The notes beneath the pieces are model-generated. The model had not been told where the DNA came from. It searched no databases and saw only the letters and a list, made by a program, of their open reading frames with translations. From Voacanga thouarsii (taxonomy: Eukaryota; Streptophyta; Magnoliopsida; Gentianales; Apocynaceae): a DNA stretch of 64,000 nt. A program made the translations under genes and the position numbers. The stretch spans positions 2,623,736-2,687,735 of the forward strand of contig JANUWF010003375.1 of assembly GCA_026120185.1 (NCBI GenBank), in the 5' to 3' direction. This document shows positions 23,413 to 36,600 of the stretch, piece by piece. How positions within the stretch are numbered: position 1 is the stretch's first letter; each line of letters begins with the position of its first letter.

Positions 23413-24270
23413 AGAATAATATTGCATAAGTGTTGTCTTTGACTTATAGGTGTAATAACGAAAATACCCCTCTATGTATAACACACATCATTAAGATATG
23501 ATTGATTAGTGCTATCACATTTCTCAATGACATTTACTATTCTTTAACCTCTAATCCATAATCTATGACCTCTAAGAGTATAACCATTTATCCTAAAGCA
23601 ACGCTCTTAGTTATTTCCTAAGACCTTAGATTTTCATATAGTATCTTAAACCGTTACAAGAAGCTGATCACTCATTTTATAAGGAAAGACATAGAAGCTA
23701 TATTGTACAAATCTGTCTTGATCAAACTAAAGATACATGCCCAACATATAAGGATATTGATCTCATGAAGGAAATCTCACCTTTAGTATATCAAAACATA
23801 TATGTCCAACTTTACCAAACCACTAATTCATACTTAAACCATAGAGTATTTTTCCTTCACATAGTAGCTGTGATAGTTCAATCTCTATTTATTATTGTAC
23901 TTTTGTAGAGACTACTAACACGTGATCCGATTGTACGTATTCTAAATACGCTTACAATATTGGTGTGAGAGAGTTACTCACTGATTTAAAGGTAAACCAC
24001 TTCCCATTTGGAAACGTAGTGTAATGATCTAAACCTTGATGAGGCGCCCAACTTCATCAATCGATCAAGAATATTTTTAACTTGTATATTAAGTAACTAT
24101 GATATGCACCTTATTGTGATGTATGACCCAACACATAGATCATTTACTAACATATTTGGACCTTCATGTATGAAAAATGCAAATATAAACTTATCAAAAC
24201 AAATACTTTTATTATATCAAAATATACATCTTTGTAGAATTTCTATATCTTTTACAACATATTTCCAACA
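23413..24270 (-). mobile_element. Partial copia LTR (E), host of the A/B array
   Basis: The sequence is colinear with the start-proximal half of the C-family LTRs (compare 29760-30613). It includes AATATTGC, ACGAAAATACCCCTCTATG and the tract before TTTCCAACA, which gives the LTR start TGTTGGAAA on the minus strand at 24270. It is truncated at 23413 by element A. The other half lies beyond the left edge. Confidence 0.78.
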
Positions 24271-24670
24271 CTTATGGCTTCTGTTCAAAATATGATCGAC
24301 TCGTAACTATTTTTTGAGACAATTATATTGATTGCAATTTGTCATTGAATAATTCAAATATAAATAAGTTTAATAAGTATATATTTTGATAATCAAGAAC
24401 TAATCAAGTGAATATGATTGTTTTATTTAATATTGTAGTATTTAATTTTATTAAAATTTGTAAAATTAGAGAAAGATTTATGAATAGTTTCATGATGATT
24501 TTTCAAAGTAACAATATATTTTCAATTTAACGCATTAATTTAATGAAAAAAATCATTGACTGCATATTATCATTTTTGTTGAATTAAAGAAGTATACAAT
24601 ATTTATATATTATAGATGTGATATTTTTTTTAAAGGAGTATAATTAATAAATAATTAAGTAATTATTAAA

Positions 24671-24715
<45 letters not shown>

Positions 24716-25415
24716 GTTGTGCTCAAGCCCGAGTTCCGCATGAATGAGATTTGAGCCTAAATTTTAGGCCCAAATTTGGCTTGACCTAGGCTTACCTAAG
24801 GCTTAGCTTGAGTTAAATTGGATTGAGCGAGTCAAATTCGAGTTAATCCAAACCCGTTAACAGTCCTAAAACCTTGATTAATTATCAAAATATCTCTTTA
24901 TTAAGATCATTTTTTATTTGTATTATTCAATGATAGATTATAATTGATTTAATTATTTCCAAAATAATTTAAGAATCAATTATCTTTCATACGGAATCCA
25001 TAAGTTTTATTTTAACTATTCTTTGTAACTGTAGGCAAAAGAAAATTGGAGAAAATATATATCAAGACTAAAAGAAAATTACATATTTTAGTCTTGATTC
25101 ATTAAAATAAATACATAGATAAATATAATTATTCTTGAATTAATACGGTTGTGGCATTATTAAAAGTCTATTAAATCTAATATATTATAAAATTAGGCTA
25201 TTAAAAGCGGACCATTGCGAAGAATCCATTTAACATTAAATCTAATACATTATAAATTAAATAGAATTGAGTTGGGCCATTAAAATTAGACTTTTTGAGA
25301 ATCTCCTAACTTAATATGATATGAGGTAAATGAAATTGGGCTAAACTTTAAATTAAGCCCAAGTCACTTCAAATCTAAATCTATTAGAGTAGCTCCATTT
25401 GATTGATAGAAAAGG
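24271..25415. other. AT-rich sequence without recognisable gene
   Basis: I find no coding potential beyond short frames. Around 24715-24880, after a (TA)n microsatellite, is a stretch rich in GGCTTGA/CAAGCCC/GAGCCTA words that looks like a degraded interspersed repeat, but I cannot classify it. The remainder is plain AT-rich DNA. Confidence 0.5.
24674..24712. repeat. (TA)n microsatellite
   Basis: An uninterrupted TA dinucleotide run of about 19 units. Confidence 0.97.
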
Positions 25416-26342
25416 AAAGTCGTGTTGGAATTTAATTCCATAGAATCTGAATCCTTGAAGATTCCTTAATATTGTTTGGAAAGTCTAGAAATCTCAAGTA
25501 GGAAAATAAATAGAATCCTTCTAAATTGTTTGGTTTTCTAAAATGCAACTAGGAATGGAATTTAAATTTGTTTCAAATTACCTAAAATAGCCTTTGTACC
25601 ACATAAAGTTTACTTAGCCAATCACATTTAACTTAACAATTTTTATTGGTTTTTTTTAAACACTTTTGCCTTTACATTTTTTTCTCACTCTTTTGGTGTC
25701 TCATCATCACTGTAGCACATCTAAATTTATGTAAATAAATATAAATTCAGGTTCAAAATAGTAGTACTTTAGTTTCAAGCTAAAAAAATATTCAAAACCA
25801 AACATTAATATAGACATTTAATTAATAGTTAAAAATCTTCCTACTATGATCTCCAGATTTTATATGTTTCACTAGTATATTTTGTATAATTTATCAGTGT
25901 TTATTTTTACAACCGAAGTATATTTAAGTTTATAACTAAAAAATAATCTTGTTTAGTATTAAAAAACTGAATCCTTGTAAAAAAGATTACATAAAAAAAT
26001 AAACCACTTCAAAATAATTGAATCCCTGTAAAAAAAAAAAAATCAAGTCCCATAATATGATCTTATACTGGAGTCTTAGATTATTGTTCAATATAAAATT
26101 CAAAAGAAAAAAAAAAAACTCCAACTTGCTTAGAAGAAAAAATAGAGAAGTAATTCCTACTTAAGTTCTCTAAAAAATTGATCTTTTTCAAAGCTTCAAC
26201 AGTAAAAAAAAAAAAAAAAAAATCTAGCGAATCTACATCCTCGACAACTATCATTCCAACTTTGTGTCATTTCGAAATGATTGACCTTCAATTTTTTCAA
26301 AGTTCATCATTAAGCTTGTATCTATTCTTAAGTTTTTGTTGA
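25416..26342 (-). other. Probable non-coding end of the PIF/Harbinger element
   Basis: AT-rich sequence lies 3' of ORF1. The block 25450-25560 has repeated ATTGTTTGG and GGAATGGAATTTAAA words, which are common in termini and MITEs of plant Harbinger elements. No clear terminal inverted repeat partner was found near 53400-53615, so the element boundary is not fixed. Several A/T homopolymers occur (26029-26041, 26108-26119, 26205-26221). Confidence 0.4.
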
Positions 26343-27185
26343 TCAGGAGCAACAATAGTTTCTACCATTTTGGACAATTGATCTGCATTTTCTTTGAAAT
26401 GATTGGTAAGCATGTCTGTCATACATTCTAATCCTAAACCAACTTGTTGGCACTTCTTCTTCTTTTTCTCCATGTGTTTTTAGAACTTCCTTCATCTCCT
26501 TATTGTGCTTGTGTAATAGTCGAATTTCTATTATTTGTAGAGTTGAAATTCTTTTCATCAGAAGTCTCTGTATCATTTCTCTCTAAGGTTTCTTCAATAC
26601 CTAAATTTTCAAGTATATCTCCTGGTGCTTCAACTTCGTTTCCAGTAGCTCTATCAGTTCCCCAAATAATAGCTAATTGATCATAGTAAATGAATGACTT
26701 GTTTCTCAAAAAAGAATTATTTGGATGACTCTATATATCTACAAAATACAAATATTATATAAGTCTCATATATTAAAAAAAAAATGCATGTACATAGTAG
26801 AAAAATAACAAAATTTAGAGTTTACCTTCAAGTAATCATCCCATACATCAACAGTTGCCGTTATGCATTTTTTTTTGTCAACCCAACTAAAACTATTTCT
26901 ATTGTTTTGCACATCATAAATAACATGATATTGCTTCTTCATCAACTTGCATCGAGATTCAATGTGTAGCTTTTCTTTCAAGTCATGTCTTGGTAACTTT
27001 TCTTGAAGCATTTTTTCTATTTCTTTTTGATACCCTTTCTTAAATCCATTACCATTTTCACCATTAGAGTTTCTTTTCTCTTTTAGATCTATCAAAGCTT
27101 CAATACGCTTTGCATCTTCTTCTGTTGTCCATACATGATTGCTTCTTCTACCTCGACGAGATCTAGTAGCCATATCTTTAAACAT
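26343..27185 (-). pseudogene. PIF/Harbinger ORF1: Myb/SANT-like DNA-binding protein, degraded at the 3' end
   Basis: Exon 1 (27185-26826) encodes HVWTTEEDAKRIEALIDLK, then GFKKGYQKEIEKMLQEKL, HIESRCKLMKKQYHVIYDV and ITATVDVWDDYLK. This is the plant Myb/SANT-like domain (Myb_DNA-bind_3 type) used as the accessory ORF1 of Harbinger elements. A GT...AG intron of about 95 bp (26731-26825) joins K to SHPNNSFLRNKSF, followed by YYDQLAIIWGTDRATGNE, the usual continuation. A stop comes at about 26500, and only broken frames continue to 26343. ORF1 proteins normally bind the transposon ends together with the transposase. A domesticated host gene is possible, but the transposase remnant at 51700-52935 on the same strand favours a transposon. 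Confidence 0.82.
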
Positions 27186-27414
27186 GAAAATTAACTACAA
27201 AATCTCTAAATAGAACAATACCATAAAAATAATGGCAATAACAACAACTAAAACAATACCATAATAATAGTAATAATACTAATTCTAAATGATATCATAA
27301 TATTCATATATGCTATAAAGTAAAATAAATGATGAATGACAATGTTAGAATGTGTGACTAAATGCTCAAAAAGAAAAAAAAGATTAGCTAAATGATGAAT
27401 TTATTATAAAAATA

Positions 27415-28811
27415 TGAAGGATTGTGGGAAAATAAAAAAATCGCAGCGGCAAAAATCGCAATTTAAAATTTTTTCTGAGTCAAAGTCTAGGAATATTTAC
27501 TTTTAGGTTACCTAAATTAAATAACTGGAGGATTTGGGTTTAACGAAACCCTTTGGTTTGTTGTGATTATTTGTTTTGCAAAAATACCAGCTAATGTCGA
27601 CTTCTTCACATCAAACACACGTACTAAAATTGCTAGATTTCAATCTTTCAAAACATTCTTGAACCTCCTAAAGATTATCTACCGGTGAAAGTAAAATAAT
27701 AGGTGGAAGCATAATTTTCTTGAAAGAATATTGAGAGCGCTATTACTTTTTTCAAAGGAAAAACTAAGTGGCTTCCTTAAATGGTATCAGAGCCTATCTT
27801 ACGCCCCACGTTTCAGGTTCGACTCTCGCTGAGGCCAACAGGATAAAATCCTAAACCGGCAGGTCAAAGTTGTGCTATGAAGCATGGTGGAAAAAGTAAG
27901 TAGATTCTGAGCTCTCTACCAGATAGCTAGCTTTTGGTGGAGTAAGTGGCTTCCTTGAATCGGCTTCTTAACTTAAAGATAACCGAAAGCTTTATATTTT
28001 TTTTGTTATACTCGGTCAATGAAATCAACCTCAATTGGAAAGTCAAACAATTTCTATTCAATTGCTATTAATTGGAATCAAATTGGAAATTTAATTTCAT
28101 GTTCATCACCTACACAAAATCAAAACTTCCTATTTAGTATTTACTTTTTTTTTTCTTTTCTTTTCCAACTTTTTTCTTTATTTCCTTTTTTTCTATTTCT
28201 TGTGAAGGCTATTCTTTAATTCAAAAATAACAAAAGCCATCACTCACAACCCTAGTGGGTTAGAATTTTTTTTCCTAATTAGCCCAAGACTAATTAAATA
28301 GCTCCCTTATTAATTAATTAATCCACTTTGACCTAATATAAAATTATCCAAGATAATTAATTAATAAACTAATTTAATTAAATTAACCTAAGGCTAATTA
28401 AATAGCTCTCTTATTAACTAATTAATTAATCTACTTAGGTACAATATAAAATTATTCATGATAATTAATTGATAAACTAATTTAATTAAATTAGCCCAAT
28501 AAACTATTCTAACCCAAATAAATAATTATTGGACTCCTTAAATAATTTCTTCTAATATTAATTTCACCTAACAAACCCATATAGTAAATAAAATTTATTA
28601 ACGTTACTTGAACTACTATAGGGATTAAAAGTCATATTATTCTTGGCTATCTAAATGACCAAAATACCCTAGCTAACAAATAGCCGTATTTTATCATTTT
28701 AAATATTCCATTTTATCACCATATGAAAAATATTAACCCCAAGAATAAATAATATTGCAAACCTGATGTCCTCGATCTAGGTGTAATGACGAAAATACCT
28801 TTCTACATAAC
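27415..28811 (-). mobile_element. Solo copia LTR D, left part (continues at 50864-51584), TSD AAATA
   Basis: On the plus strand the LTR begins TGAAGGATT (its 3' end on the minus strand) at 27415, directly after AAATA (27410-27414). The far end, CATTCCAACA, is at 51584, followed by AAATA at 51585-51589, so the 5-bp duplication is perfect. It is a distant relative of the C-family LTRs. Element C inserted into it at 28811/50859, so the two parts total about 2.1 kb. There is no internal region, hence a solo LTR. It separates the Harbinger ORF1 from its transposase. Confidence 0.88.
27783..27942 (+). mobile_element. Probable tRNA-derived SINE (Au-like), 160 bp, 18-bp TSD
   Basis: The insertion is flanked by near-perfect 18-bp duplications TAAGTGGCTTCCTTAAAT (27765-27782) and TAAGTGGCTTCCTTGAAT (27943-27960). 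It opens GGTATCAGAGCCTATCTTAC (A-box region) and has a B-box-like AGGTTCGACTCTC at 27815-27827, about 30 bp downstream. It ends in GCTTTTGGTGGAG rather than poly-A. This layout fits plant Au-type SINEs. The long TSD points to LINE-type integration, not to an LTR element. An alternative reading of the GGTATCAGAGCC as a plus-strand PBS is unlikely because no LTR end precedes it. Confidence 0.75.
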
Positions 28812-30613
28812 TGAAGGATCAAAATGAAAAACATCAAAGAAAGCGCAGTGGAAAATTTTTCAATTTTCCGAGCCACATCTAGGAGAGAGTATTTACTTTT
28901 CTTGATTGGTTGCAGATTAACCAAAGAGAGGCCAGGTTGCACTAGAACTTGCATTGGAAGGGGAGAAGAAGGTGCGTGCGATTCGACTAGTATTCCCACC
29001 AATCTTCTACTCCTATGCATCAAGCATCTTCAAGCTTCCTCTCTTCATCTTTTGGAGTATGACTCTACCTTCTTTTGATTAGCTTGGTGAAAGCTCATTC
29101 TTTGAATAATCCAAATACTCTCCAAGAGAGAAGGAAGAGAAGAACATGGAACCAAGAGTGAGAGGAAGAGAAGACGCACTTTTTTTTAGAGAGCAGAACT
29201 TACGCAACAAACAACGTTATTTTTCTCCCTCTCTTGCACCCTTGATTTTGGCCAGCCTTAGGGCTTGATTAAGCCCTAATGGCTGAAAACACTAAGCCCT
29301 AATTGGCTTGGTGTTGTGCTCATAAATCAGTCCAGGACTGGCCCAATCTTTTTAATTAATTAATTATCTTTCATGGGCTTCATTAAATACCTAAGACTAA
29401 TTAATTAATTCTAATTAGACTTTTAATATATGTCAACATATATTCGTCCAATTAATTAATTTATTATAGCCCAATCTTCTTAATTAATTAATTATCTTTT
29501 CTGGGCCTTATCAAAACCCAAGACTAATTACTTAATTCTAATTGGACCCTTAGAATAAATTTTATTCTTTTCCAAATAATTATCCATTAAGCCTAGATTT
29601 TGTCTAAACAACACCAAGGTAACTTGAGCTACTCCGGGGACCAAGAGATATAAAATTCATGGTTACTAAAATGACCAAAATGCTCTTACTATTAAATAGT
29701 TGCATTTTACCATTTTAAATATTTTCATTTATCACCATATGGAAATATTGACCCCAAGAATAATATTGCTAAAGCAATGTCTCCAACCTACAGGTGAAAT
29801 GACAGAAATACCCCTCTATGTAACACTCATTAATGAGACAGAATAAATGTACTAACACCTATCTCAAAGATATCTACCATCCTTAGATCTCTAGTCTGAT
29901 AATTCATGACTCACTTGAACGTACTTGCTTATCATTGGAAGCTACCAAAAAGCATACATTCTAGAGTCACGTTTCCAGGGCTCTAGATTATTAGATTATC
30001 CTGGACAATCACAAAGGGGTGATTTAACTTCACAAAATGAAGCATACAAACTCTGTTGCATGAGTCCATCTTAACTAACTAGAGTAATACACCCAACGTA
30101 CAAGGTTATTGATCTCACAAAAGAAATCTCACCAAACATTCATCAAAGTACAAGACCCTAGCTTCGTCAGACCACCAACTCATACTCAAGTATGAAGGCA
30201 TCCATCCATGCTGTAGCAGTAATAATCTGGTCTCTATAATTATAATATTTTAAGAAAGATCACTACTATACGTCCAATTCTATTTATTCAAAATATGGTA
30301 ATGCCAGTGATGTGAGTGAACTACTTACTGATTTAAGATAAACCATTCCTTATTGGAACTCATGGCATAATAGTTTTACTTTGATGAAATGCCTAATTCC
30401 ATCAAACGACTAAGAACTCAGTTTTACTTGTATGATAAGTACACCTAATCTATACCTTACTGTGAAGAACAACCCAATATATAGACCATTACTTATCATA
30501 CTTGGACCTTAAAAGTGTAATAATATAAGAAACAAACTTAATTGAATGAATAAACATTTTATAGCAATATATTTACATAGAATACATAGTCTTTGAGGGC
30601 ATACTTTTCAACA
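28812..30613 (-). repeat. 3' LTR of copia element C
   Basis: This 1802-bp LTR runs from TGTTGAAAAGTATGCCC to GATCCTTCA on the minus strand. It is preceded by a PPT (30614-30628). By eye it is about nine tenths identical to 49076-50858 over the 200 bp nearest its 3' end. Confidence 0.94.
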
Positions 30614-30628
30614 ATCTCCCACTTGCAC
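30614..30628 (-). other. Polypurine tract of copia element C
   Basis: The minus strand reads GTGCAAGTGGGAGAT immediately before the 3' LTR start TGTTGA. Confidence 0.88.
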
Positions 30629-31943
30629 TACAAAGAATAAGAAAGTTCATAAGTGCCTACTCCTATGACATCTAAGTGTCTGCGAAACATCTTTTCTGTC
30701 AAAGGCTTGGTAAAGGGATCCACCAAATTGTTGATAGAGGAAATCTGGTCGACCACAATCTCCCATTTCTGGATGAACTCCCAGATGAGGTGATACTTTC
30801 TCTCTATGTGCTTGCCCTTCCTATGGTTTCGAGGTTCCTTGCATTGCGACATCGCTCCAGTGTTGTCACAATAAATCGTGACAGACCTGTCTATGTGCAG
30901 TACTACTCCAAGTTTTGTGAGGAACTTCTAGAGCCACACAGCTTCTTTAGGAGCAACGTACTCAGCATCCATGGTAGAATTAGCAATGCACGATCGCTTG
31001 ACACTTCTCTGTGAAATAGCTCTTCCAGATAAAATGAAGACATATCCATTAGTGGATTTTTTTTCATTTTTATCTGTCTAGAAGTCTGAGTTTATGTAAC
31101 TGGTAGGAACCAAATCATTAGCACGAAATACAAGCATATAATCTCTCGTTTCCTTGAGATATTTTAGTATATGCTTGACGTCTTGCTAGTGAGCTTCCCT
31201 TAGGTTTGACTAATATCAAGTAACCATGCACACTGTAAAGTAGATATCTTGCCTAGTACAAAGCACAGCATACATGAGACTTTCCACAGTCGAAGCATAA
31301 GAGATCCTGCTCATTTTCTGCTTGTCTTCCTGTGTTTAAGAACACTGCTTGGAAGATAAGGATAATCCATGTCTAAAGGGTATGATAGCCTCTTTATATT
31401 GATCCATGCTATACTTGACCAATATCTTGTCAATATAATCAGCCTGGGATAAGCCTAACATTCTCTGCTTCCTATCTCTAAGAAGCTTAATAACTAGAAT
31501 GTAGTTAGCTTCTCCAATATCTTTCATGCTAAATTAACTAGATAGCCAAACCTTAACGGATGACAATGTCTCTACATCATTTCCAATAAGTAGAATGTCA
31601 TCTACATAAAGTACCAAGAAAATCACTTTGTCACTGTTTGATTTCCTATACACATATTGTTCATCCACGTTTTAAATAAAACCATAAGCCTTCACAATTT
31701 CATCAAAATGTATTTTCCATACTCGTGACGCTTGCTTAAGTCCATAGATGGACTTTTTAAGCTTACAAATCATTTGTTCTTGGCCTCTAGCAACAAACCT
31801 TCTGGCTGGGACATATAGATGTCTTTGCTAAAATAGCCATTTAAAAAAGTCATCTTGACATCCATCTGCCATATCTCGTAGTCATAATGACATGCGATGG
31901 CTAAGAGAATATAGATAGACTTAAGCATGGCTACTAGTGAAAA
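30629..31943 (-). pseudogene. Copia element C RT (C-terminal part) and RNase H, broken
   Basis: Next to the gypsy insertion, minus-strand RT starts with AMLKSIYILLAIACHYDYEI, MDVKMTFLNG and DIYMSQPEG. Further on, the YVDD box lies near 31595-31615 in a stop-interrupted frame, and MKDIGEANYILVIKLLRDR and SQADYIDKILVKYSMDQ (31527-31336) follow. The RNase H end, 30852-30628, reads GKHIERKYHLIWEFIQKWEI and LVDPFTKPLTEKMFRRHLDV. The N-terminal part of RT lies beyond the gypsy element at 43065. Several stops and frameshifts occur. Confidence 0.9.
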
Positions 31944-31948
31944 GGTTC

Positions 31949-32980
31949 TGATGAGACTCCGCTTCATCATGGAGGTCAAGATCAAGGAGGGGGAGGCGTG
32001 ACCATGTAAGGACAATGATCGATGACAAGATCTAGGTCCAAAAAGTTTTAAGATGAGTTTCAATTGCTCATAAAACCATGCTTTAGGATGGAAAAGGGTT
32101 GGAAGGTTGAGGAAGCTAGCCAAGAGTTCATTTTGATAATTATCCAAGAAGGACCCGAACAAAAACTCAACCCGGCAACAAAGGCGGACAAAACTTGACC
32201 AAATGAGGCCTTTCAGCAGACAGCCGGCACTGGCCCCAAGCAGCCAAACTGGCACCGGCTTCAACCTGCCCAACAATGGCTTCATTCTGGTGCACGATCG
32301 GCCGAAGACAAAGCTTAACCAACGCCGGCTTGAGGGCCCTAGCCGGCACCAGCTCCGTCTTGGTCAGCCGTCGCATTTTTTATATTTTCTCCGATTTTCT
32401 CCAATTTTAAGTGTTTGTAAAGATTTATTAAGACCCTAAATTGTAATAGAACATCAGGAATTACTTAGCTAGGGTTAGGGTAGTTTAAATAGCACATTTA
32501 GTGATTTGACAAGACAATTCACAGATTTTAATTCAAATTTGAGAGAGAATCTTGAGAGGCCCTAGCCTCCTTGTTCATCTTGTTCAAGACCATGCTTAAA
32601 GGTTAGTTCTCTTTATGAATGAGTCTATAAATCTTTTAAATAATTAAATGTGGTTTCTTTAAATGGGTCTTAGTTGCTTTGTTCTTCTAAGGTTTGTTTG
32701 AATTCCATTACTTGGGTGCCTATTTTCTCTATTCTATTTGTTCTTGTTTGCCTTTGTTACTTCAAGGATATTGGGGTGAGATTATAGTAAAACTTTCTAC
32801 TATTCTTGAGGGTCTTTGAAGCTTAGTTCTTCAAGCATTTGATAGAGGGTACGTTGTTATTTCATTTTCTCCTTTTTTGTCTCAAGAAGAATCCATGTTT
32901 TTGGTCCCATAGGTTGAGCTGAACACATAACCACTGAACCACTCACAACACCAAGAAAAAGCCCACACAAGATCATATCA
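31949..32980 (+). repeat. 5' LTR of gypsy G
   Basis: This 1032-bp LTR runs TGATGAGACTCCGC ... GATCATATCA. It contains GCCGGCACTGG and CACCGGCTTCAACC repeats at 32220-32350 and is colinear with the 3' LTR. It is directly followed by AAGAGTT and the PBS. Confidence 0.95.
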
Positions 32981-32987
32981 AAGAGTT

Positions 32988-33000
32988 TGGTATTAGAGCA
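32988..33000 (+). other. Primer-binding site of gypsy G
   Basis: TGGTATTAGAGCA lies 7 nt after the LTR end. It resembles the initiator-Met site TGGTATCAGAGC with one change. Confidence 0.85.
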
Positions 33001-33620
33001 AGGAAAGTTTTGATTCCAATAAAAACTTGAAAGCAAGAAAAGAGCCCTACAAGTTGAAGAAAATGAAAACAGAGAAAATCCCGTAACTCAAAAACATGCT
33101 CCAAAAAGGTCATGAAATCTTTGTTATGTCTTGATTTTTCTTGCAAAAAATTGCTCATTGATGTTAATAAAATCCTTGGGAACAAGATTTTCTTATGTTT
33201 GTGGTGAAATTTGGCTTGAATATGGGTGAGAATGTTGGTTGTTCTTAAGTGACGGGATTGCATCCAAGATATTTGATAAATGTTCCATGAAAATGTTTTT
33301 TGTTATAGTTGGGAACTTTGATTCTTAATTTTCATTCATTGGGGGTATTGGGACTTAGTATAGCACTCTATTATTGAATTCCATACTCATTGGACTCAAC
33401 TTTATTAGTAGACACTTGTGATCATCTTGTTCTTCATAATCTTAGTTCTAGTTGTTCTTGTTTATTTGTTCTTGCTAATTCTTGTTCATTTCTTGCTTAG
33501 AAGTGTTTCTTTTGCATCTAGTGTTTGTTCTTGTATTGATTGAGTCCACATTTCATGAAATTCTTGATTAAAACTTGTTTGCTTGAGGTGCCTAGCAAGT
33601 GTTTGTTGAAATTCCCCTAA

Positions 33621-36600
33621 TGTAATACCCCGCCCAAAACCACCTTTGACTATGGGGAAAAGTCATGCATTGCATAGCATCTTGCATTTTATGTGGTAGC
33701 TAGAATAATTTTTATTTGCATGGATGCATGTGAATTTTTCCGTTGCTCTTGCATTTGAATTAATTGATGTGAAATAGATGTATTGTTAAAGATTTGGATA
33801 AGGGAGGTTTGGTCGAAGATTTGGAAGGATGAGTATTGGGGTGGTAAGAACTTCTTGTAGAAAAATTAGTATTGGAGTTGTTTTGGAATAGCGGGGAGGT
33901 TGGTGATTTCCTTTGGTGACCTGAGTTCGAATCCTACTTTTTGTGAGGTTAGTTTCTCCTCTTGAAATTCTTTTCCTTAAACCATTTCTTATCTTGGCCG
34001 AAAAAGAATCTAGCTACCCTAGAGAAATTTTAGTGTTTTTACTCCAAGGGAATAAGTCTCTATATTTATTTCCTAAATTCAAGGACTTTGATGTGAATAA
34101 AGTTCACCTTTAATTTTCAGTTTGTATTCCTTAGGATTTTCGAAAAAACCCTAGCTAGTAATTAAAATATTAGCTTGATTTTAGCTAGATAGATGTTGCC
34201 ATGGATAGGTAGAATTAAGGAGTCCTTTTCCTAGTAGGAAATCTTGCTGATTTTAATCCTAGAATGTTAGCTAAAAATCTGGAAAAAAATTCCAGCAAGT
34301 GCCGCCACTTCTTGGAGGACTTGTAGCTCAATCCAAACTCTTCTAGGACTAGAGGAAATCCTATCCAAATCCTTGATAAAATCAGATTTTATTTCAATCC
34401 AAATTCAACTAGGATTTTCTTCCTTTTCCTAGCTGAATTTCGGCAGCTTTGTATCAACATAAGCTGTTCGAAAATTCCAGCTTCTTAGCTACAATCCAAC
34501 TCTGTAAATCCTAGCTCAACACACCTAAATATTCCTCATCAATTCAGGGTACCTTAGCTGCACAAAACCAGAATTTTATTCACACAATATCACTGAAATT
34601 CGTTCAGCTTGTACACAGAAAATTTGGTCAACTTTGTGCAGGAATTTCGGCCAGCCTTAAACTCCTACTCCAACCGGAATTTTGCACACATAACCCACTG
34701 AAAACCCCCCAGATGATCAAGCTATTTTCAGCGCCCAAAACCCCCAATTTTCCTCTGGAAATTTCGGTAGAAGTACAGCAGCCAAAACAGTCCAAACCTT
34801 GCTACACTTGCACAGAATTTTCACAGCACTTGCACAGAATTTTTCAGTCATCAAAACTCACTCAAACTCTTCCTTGTTTGGCCCAAAATTCTAAACACAT
34901 TCAGCCCTTCCTTTGAGCAGTATTTTGGCCAGCATAAAGGAGCAAAATTGCAGAATCTTTTCCTCCATAAAACTCACCTAAAATCGGCAGCAAGGAGGCA
35001 CACAACAAGCTGAAATTTCGCCTTTGCTGTCCAAGAAACCTAAAGTCATTAGGAGTCTATCTAAACATCACCATCTAACCCTAAACCAACCTTCTCCAAT
35101 TTTAAATCATAGCAACCGTCTACCCTCTCCATTCTACATGAAAATTTCAGCAACATCTCTCTGCAAAATTTTCGAAAACACAAGAGCTATTCTAAGCCAA
35201 AAGTCGAACACACCTTAAGGTAAGCACAAATCCTCTCAATCTCTTGATGCCGTTTTCTCTAATGATTCTTTTCTCTTTCTTCTACCCTTAAATCACGCCC
35301 TATAGAGGTTGATTTCCTCTTCTTCCTTAATTTTCGGTCAAGAGGAGCAAATAAGGTAGCTTCTCTTTTCTTCTCAAGCGAACTCGGGACGATCACTATA
35401 GGAGCATCGAGACCTCATTACCCGGTAGTTGCAAGGTAAGGGAATACCCTCCCTAGATGCCGAAAGTAAAGTTTAATGGTGTTTATTAGCGAGATAAACA
35501 TGTGGTCGTAGTATATGATCTTTGGGGATTGAATAGTTTACTTGGAATTAAATAGGGGATTGCGAATTGTCGTGAAAATAAATGGGATTAGAGCATGTTT
35601 GAATTAATTGAGACCCTAATCATGATATTATATGGTTTAGATCATGAGGATAATTGAGAAAAGCCAGCTATGAATTTATCTTGTTATCCGAGGCATATCA
35701 AGTAAGTCCTTGCATAAACTCTTTTATTAAATGTTGTGATGGTAAGTCCTTATATAAATTGTTTTGTTAAATGTTGTGATGGCAAGTATATGTTGTGAAG
35801 CTTTGTAAAGCTATTGTTAAACTATGTTTGCTTAGGTTGTAAACGTGGATATTTACTCTTTAAACGGTTTTGTCAAACTAATGATTTTATCAAGGAAACT
35901 ATTCTTTCTTCTAAATTTTTAGAAAACTCTTTTCAAGAAAACCACGTTTTACAAAGCCAAGGTTTGGAAATATTTTGAATCAGGAATTGACGGATATGTT
36001 CGTTGAGTACTCAATAAGGGTAGGCTAACAATACTAGTCTTGGAGGGCTAGCGTAAGTCTTCTGGCAGGAGGCCACCTCCAGAAGATGAACTCTGCTTGA
36101 AAAGGCGACAGTGTTGGTTGGTCAGTCCAGTCTGAGCTAGCATGTGTACCTGGTATGGTATCACTTATATTCCCGGCATGGACACCCGGATGGTTTTGTT
36201 GGGTGTAAAGATGGAGGAGTATCTCACCGGTGGGCTGTACACTCACCTTGATCAGAACGCCCAACGTGTGGTAATCTGGTCCGGACAAGGTGCACAAAGT
36301 GTGGTGCCTTGGCCAATTTGTTCTCATGGAGCCCAACGTGTGGTGACATGACTTTTATCCGAGTGGAGGATTTATTTTGTACAAAGTGTGACAATGAGAA
36401 AAACCCACTCTTTGTGAAAAGAGAATGTTATGACTTGCCAAATTATTTCTACAAATGTTTTACACTTTGCATACACGTACTATTCAAAACACCATGTGCA
36501 CACACAGGACATACTGAGATTTATTCTCACACCGTTTTACATCATGTTTTCAGGAGATAGACTGTGCTGAGTTAGCGGGGCATGTAATAGTTGAAGCTTT

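Noticed and set aside
27781..27795. Apparent plus-strand primer-binding site TGGTATCAGAGCC
   Set aside because: No LTR end precedes it and no internal region follows. The 18-bp flanking duplication shows it is the 5' part of a SINE-like insertion.
36142..36560. Small plus-strand frames in the 3.2-kb solo LTR
   Set aside because: No domain. The corresponding parts of the LTRs at 53616 and 58959 are not open in the same frame.
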